DNA of 6,466 bases from Thermoplasmata archaeon (GTDB taxonomy: Archaea; Thermoplasmatota; Thermoplasmata; Thermoplasmatales; Thermoplasmataceae). The translations under genes were made by a program, and so were the position numbers. Location of the stretch: contig JAJZWN010000068.1 of the NCBI GenBank assembly GCA_021846695.1, forward strand, positions 1-6,466, in the 5' to 3' direction. Shown here piece by piece: positions 6,442 through 6,466 of this stretch. Positions within the stretch are counted from its first letter, which is position 1. Each line of letters begins with the position of its first letter. The notes under the pieces are model-generated. The model was given only the letters and a program-made list of their open reading frames with translations, was not told the origin of the DNA and ran no database searches.

Positions 6442-6458
6442 CATAAACATATGTTATG
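6442..6458. repeat. Inverted repeat CATAa-ACATATGT-TATG at the right edge
   Basis: The core AACATATGTT (6446-6455) is a perfect 10-base palindrome. Allowing one unpaired A at 6445, it extends to CATA/TATG arms over 6442-6458. It covers two ATG codons at 6451 and 6456. It could be a binding site for a dimeric regulator overlapping a leaderless start, or simply AT-rich coincidence. Confidence 0.35.
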
Positions 6459-6466
6459 CCAAAAAC
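6456..6466 (+). other. Possible first codons of a divergent gene leaving the window
   Basis: ATG CCA AAA at 6456 would begin a Met-Pro-Lys N-terminus. An AT-rich box at about 6420-6430 (AAATTTATG) lies roughly 26-35 nt upstream, compatible with a leaderless promoter. The ATG at 6451 (Met-Leu-Cys-Gln-Lys) is an alternative. Only three full codons are visible, so no product can be suggested and the call is tentative. Confidence 0.22.

Noticed and set aside
1..6466. CRISPR array, insertion sequence, tRNA or rRNA gene
   Set aside because: I saw no regularly spaced repeats, transposase motifs, terminal repeats, cloverleaf or conserved rRNA segments; nearly all the sequence is accounted for by genes.

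Overview
The window reads as chromosomal DNA of an AT-rich archaeon, most likely of the order Thermoplasmatales (Ferroplasma, Acidiplasma, Picrophilus or Cuniculiplasma type). The evidence is an archaeal A-type ATP synthase operon whose subunit B resembles Thermoplasma homologues as I remember them, a gluconate dehydratase of the archaeal non-phosphorylative Entner-Doudoroff type, heavy use of ATA (Ile) and AGG/AGA (Arg) codons, GGTGAT/GGGAG ribosome-binding sites inside the operon, and apparently leaderless single genes outside it. The assignment comes from reading motifs; no search was run.

Layout: positions 1-4815 hold the 3' part of an ATP synthase operon on the + strand, in the order atpA (3' end only), atpB, atpD, a 35-codon gene for a single-helix membrane peptide, atpH, atpI. 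Every junction is an overlap or a gap of 0-1 nt, which points to one transcript with translational coupling. A and B form the nucleotide-binding head, D is part of the central shaft, H is a peripheral-stalk coiled coil, and I is the membrane stator that carries the proton half-channels. Subunits C, E, F and the proteolipid K are not in the window and presumably lie upstream or elsewhere. H and I follow D here, whereas in the familiar methanogen layout H-I-K-E-C-F-A-B-D they come first.

After a 51-nt gap with a plausible leaderless promoter, 4867-6045 encodes an enolase-superfamily sugar-acid dehydratase, best called D-gluconate (possibly also D-galactonate) dehydratase. It is followed tail to tail, with one base between the stop codons, by a minus-strand gene for a 97-residue MTH1187/YqgV-family (thiamine-binding-like) protein. 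The last 126 bases are intergenic. They hold the promoter of that minus-strand gene and perhaps the promoter and first codons of a divergent gene running off the right edge.

Most of the window is conserved housekeeping sequence. The one element I do not recognise from known ATP synthase operons is the 35-residue membrane peptide at 2456-2563, embedded between atpD and atpH with precise start/stop coupling.
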